From an uncultured Peptostreptococcaceae bacterium (lineage in GTDB: Bacteria; Bacillota; Clostridia; Tissierellales; Peptoniphilaceae): a DNA stretch of 7,956 bases. A program made the translations under genes and the position numbers. Positions 6,727-7,956 of this stretch are shown one piece after another. Location of the stretch: assembly GCA_945910665.1 (NCBI GenBank), contig CAMDZK010000045.1:1-7956 (forward strand), in the 5' to 3' direction. How positions within the stretch are numbered: the first letter of the stretch is position 1; each line of letters starts with the position of its first letter. The notes under the pieces were generated by a model. That model saw only the letters and a list, made by a program, of their open reading frames with translations, ran no database searches and was not told the DNA's origin.

Positions 6727-7005
6727 TTACTTATTGACAGCTTCTTTTAAAGATTTTCCTGCTTTGAATACAGGTGCTTTTGATTTTGGAATTTTGATCA
6801 CTTGCTCAGGATTTCTTGGGTTTCTTCCTTCGCGTGCTTTTCTTTCTCTTGCTTCAAAAGTTCCGAATCCAACTAATTGGACTTTTTCGCCTTTTACTAA
6901 TGCTTCTTCAACTGTTTTTAAGAATGCGTTTAATGCACGCTCAGATTCTGCTTTTGTTAATTGGCTTTTTTCTGCCATACTTGCTAATAATTCAGATTTG
7001 TTCAT
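6727..7005 (-). CDS. hup: DNA-binding protein HU
   Basis: HU is the abundant dimeric nucleoid protein that bends and compacts DNA. At 92 residues it has the standard length: the N-terminal helical dimerisation part (MNKSELLASMAEKSQLTKAE), the core signature VGFGTFEARER (45-55), and the beta-arm with RNPRNPEQVIKIP (61-73). P63, the intercalating proline position, is conserved. The closing SKAPVFKAGKSLKEAVNK is typical. The ATG has an excellent AAAGGAGG 5 bases upstream, as expected for a highly expressed gene. It has its own near-consensus promoter and a structured leader of about 117 bases. It stands just before rqcP, the position hup occupies in many clostridia. Confidence 0.98.
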   Translation of the reverse strand: MNKSELLASMAEKSQLTKAESERALNAFLKTVEEALVKGEKVQLVGFGTFEARERKAREGRNPRNPEQVIKIPKSKAPVFKAGKSLKEAVNK

Positions 7006-7122
7006 TGTATCCTCCTTTAATTTGATGAATCTAGAGATTCCAAACCATCTGCTCTAACCTATACCCATGTCTTATCCCGAAAACACAGGATTTAAAATAG
7101 ATTTGCTGCTCAGAGCAGGCTC
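7006..7122 (-). promoter_or_regulatory. Structured 5' leader of hup
   Basis: The predicted leader can form three local hairpins by eye: a CTGC/GCAG stem within the dyad 7106-7118; ATCCTG (7086-7091) with CGGGAT (7074-7079), one G-U pair; and GAATC (7036-7040) with GATTC (7027-7031), just upstream of the ribosome binding site at 7011-7018. In addition CTGCTCTGA (7110-7118) can pair over 9 bases with TTAGAGCAG (7049-7057), which excludes the first hairpin. I recognise no known riboswitch class. Confidence 0.5.
7106..7118. repeat. Short perfect dyad CTGCTC-N-GAGCAG at the hup start region
   Basis: Six-base arms with one central base lie at about +4 to +16 from the predicted start point. The single-base gap is better suited to a dimeric repressor site than to an RNA hairpin. 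The right arm is repeated as GAGCAG further down the leader. Confidence 0.45.
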
Positions 7123-7128
7123 CGTATT

Positions 7129-7157
7129 ATTATACTTAAGAAATGCGTAAATTGCAA
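7129..7157 (-). promoter_or_regulatory. Sigma-A-type promoter for hup
   Basis: The minus strand has -35 TTGCAA (7152-7157), a 17-base spacer and a perfect -10 TATAAT (7129-7134). The start point would be near 7122. Strength and position fit the high, independent expression expected for HU. Confidence 0.87.
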
Positions 7158-7179
7158 TGCTTGAGTGAAGATTCAACAC

Positions 7180-7225
7180 AAAAAACCGTATTATTGCTCA
7201 CTTTCTGTAGCAGGTGCTTCGGTTT
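7180..7225 (-). terminator. Possible weak terminator at the end of the foldase gene
   Basis: AAACCG (7220-7225, inside the coding end) can pair with CGGTTT (7183-7188), and the T-run continues to 7180. The loop is 31 bases with only small inner helices, so this is much weaker than the other three terminators. Confidence 0.3.
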
Positions 7226-7956
7226 GCGCTGGCGCTTCAGTACCCGCTTCTGTATTTGCGGGAGTTTCAGTCGCTGGAGCTTCAGTTGTCGTGGGTTGGA
7301 GTTCTTTTGGCATTGGAGGAATATTGGTTTCAATATCTGCGTTTTGTCTTAATCCGTTCATATATTGTTGATATTCCTGTGCTGCTAATTGTTCACGAAT
7401 GGCTTCTTTAGAAGCATCCACTCCGATCGTCTTGTTGTGCACTTGGATAATATGCCATCCAAATTGTGATTGAACCGGCTCAGAAATGTCACCTGGTTCC
7501 ATAGCAAAAGCCGCTTCAGAAAATTCTGGGACCATCGTGCCTTGATTGAAGCTACCTAAGGCTCCACCTTGTGCTTTTGTTCCTTCATCCATCGATACTT
7601 CTGCAGCCACCGTTGCAAAATCTTCGCCATCGTCTAAACGTTGTTTGACTTCTTTCGCTTCTTCTTCGGTTTCTACGAGGATATGGGAAGCATTCACTTG
7701 GTCATACATCGCTTGGTTGGCTTCGTATTCAGCAGCGATTTTTTCATCGGTTACATCTGCCACATTTTCTTTAAAATATTCCATGTGTTTTGTATATAGG
7801 AGATTTTGATAGGATTGACGTTCAAAATCTTCATCGGAGAATTTTGCTTGTTCTTTAAAGCTTTCGTATCCTTCTTCGCCACCCATCATCGCTTTGGATT
7901 CTTCCATTGCTGTGTTGAGCTCTTCATCCGTAATTTCTACATTGTTCTCTTTTAAT
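7191..7956 (-). CDS. prsA: PrsA/SurA-type parvulin peptidyl-prolyl isomerase (5' end missing)
   Basis: The frame is open to the right edge, so the N-terminus, and any signal peptide or lipobox, is outside; 254 residues are visible. The first part is a helical SurA-N-like chaperone segment (ITDEELNTAMEESKAMMGG onward). A complete rotamase (PPIC) domain lies at visible residues about 88-175, with NASHILVET near its start, GGALGSFNQGTMVPEFSEAAF in the middle and FGWHIIQVHNK at its end. After a helical return segment the protein ends in a low-complexity tail of about 40 residues rich in P, T, E and A with repeated TEAPA. Such proteins act outside the membrane, helping secreted proteins fold. The ATG at 7905-7907 lies inside the helical domain and is not the start. 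In clostridia this gene commonly follows mfd. Whether it is a lipoprotein (PrsA) cannot be seen here. Confidence 0.9.
   Translation of the reverse strand, partial: LKENNVEITDEELNTAMEESKAMMGGEEGYESFKEQAKFSDEDFERQSYQNLLYTKHMEYFKENVADVTDEKIAAEYEANQAMYDQVNASHILVETEEEAKEVKQRLDDGEDFATVAAEVSMDEGTKAQGGALGSFNQGTMVPEFSEAAFAMEPGDISEPVQSQFGWHIIQVHNKTIGVDASKEAIREQLAAQEYQQYMNGLRQNADIETNIPPMPKELQPTTTEAPATETPANTEAGTEAPAQTEAPATESEQ

Noticed and set aside
7040..7080. TATAGG as a second hup promoter
   Set aside because: No acceptable -35 at the right distance; the upstream TTGCAA-17-TATAAT is far better.
7143..7411. Several plus-strand open frames across the end of the foldase gene and the following gap
   Set aside because: They are shadows of the low-complexity tail; no ribosome binding site and no recognisable protein.
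7905..7907. ATG as the start of the foldase gene
   Set aside because: The frame continues without a stop to the right edge with family-like sequence, and no ribosome binding site precedes this ATG.
1..7956. A new defence, mobile or CRISPR system
   Set aside because: Every long conserved frame is a known housekeeping family, and I see no direct-repeat arrays, terminal inverted repeats, transposase, integrase or toxin-antitoxin pair.

Overview
The window is a gene-dense, single-direction stretch of a Bacillota (low-GC Gram-positive) chromosome. All ten protein genes read on the minus strand, so transcription runs from high to low coordinates. The gene order prsA-type foldase, hup, rqcP, divIC, yabR, tilS, hpt, ftsH is the conserved block near mfd in Bacillota. 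The Bacillus and spore-forming clostridial versions also carry sporulation genes here (yabP and yabQ between rqcP and divIC; spoIIE between yabR and tilS). Those genes are absent and the junctions are tight. I infer a lineage that does not sporulate or has lost this set, perhaps a clostridia-related anaerobe. The exact genus cannot be read from the sequence.

Layout in transcription order: a parvulin-type foldase cut by the right edge (7956-7191); a 185-base gap with a strong sigma-A-type promoter and a structured leader; HU (7005-6727); a terminator-like hairpin; the S4-domain quality-control protein RqcP (6679-6431); the divisome protein DivIC (6420-6106); a second strong promoter with inverted repeats; an S1-domain protein of the YabR type (6025-5600); a hairpin on its stop codon; tRNA-Ile lysidine synthetase TilS (5563-4220); hypoxanthine phosphoribosyltransferase overlapping it by 14 bases (4233-3688); the membrane protease FtsH (3655-1676); a strong terminator; an SbcD/YhaO-type nuclease (1629-580); and the N-terminal 196 residues of its SbcC/YhaN-type ATPase partner (590 to the left edge), overlapping by 11 bases.

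The genes are housekeeping: secretion and folding (foldase), nucleoid structure (HU), stalled-ribosome rescue (RqcP), division (DivIC), RNA binding (S1 protein), decoding and purine salvage (TilS, Hpt), membrane protein quality control (FtsH) and DNA-end processing (YhaO/YhaN). No mobile element, CRISPR array, tRNA, rRNA or defence island is visible, and no gap exceeds 300 bases.

The interesting signal is in the junctions. Three intergenic gaps hold an intrinsic terminator that starts at or just after the upstream stop codon and whose U-tract ends 0-2 bases before the next ribosome binding site. The yabR promoter carries an inverted repeat that could act as an operator and, in read-through transcripts only, could hide the yabR ribosome binding site. 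The hup leader can form competing helices. These are readings by eye, not computed folds.
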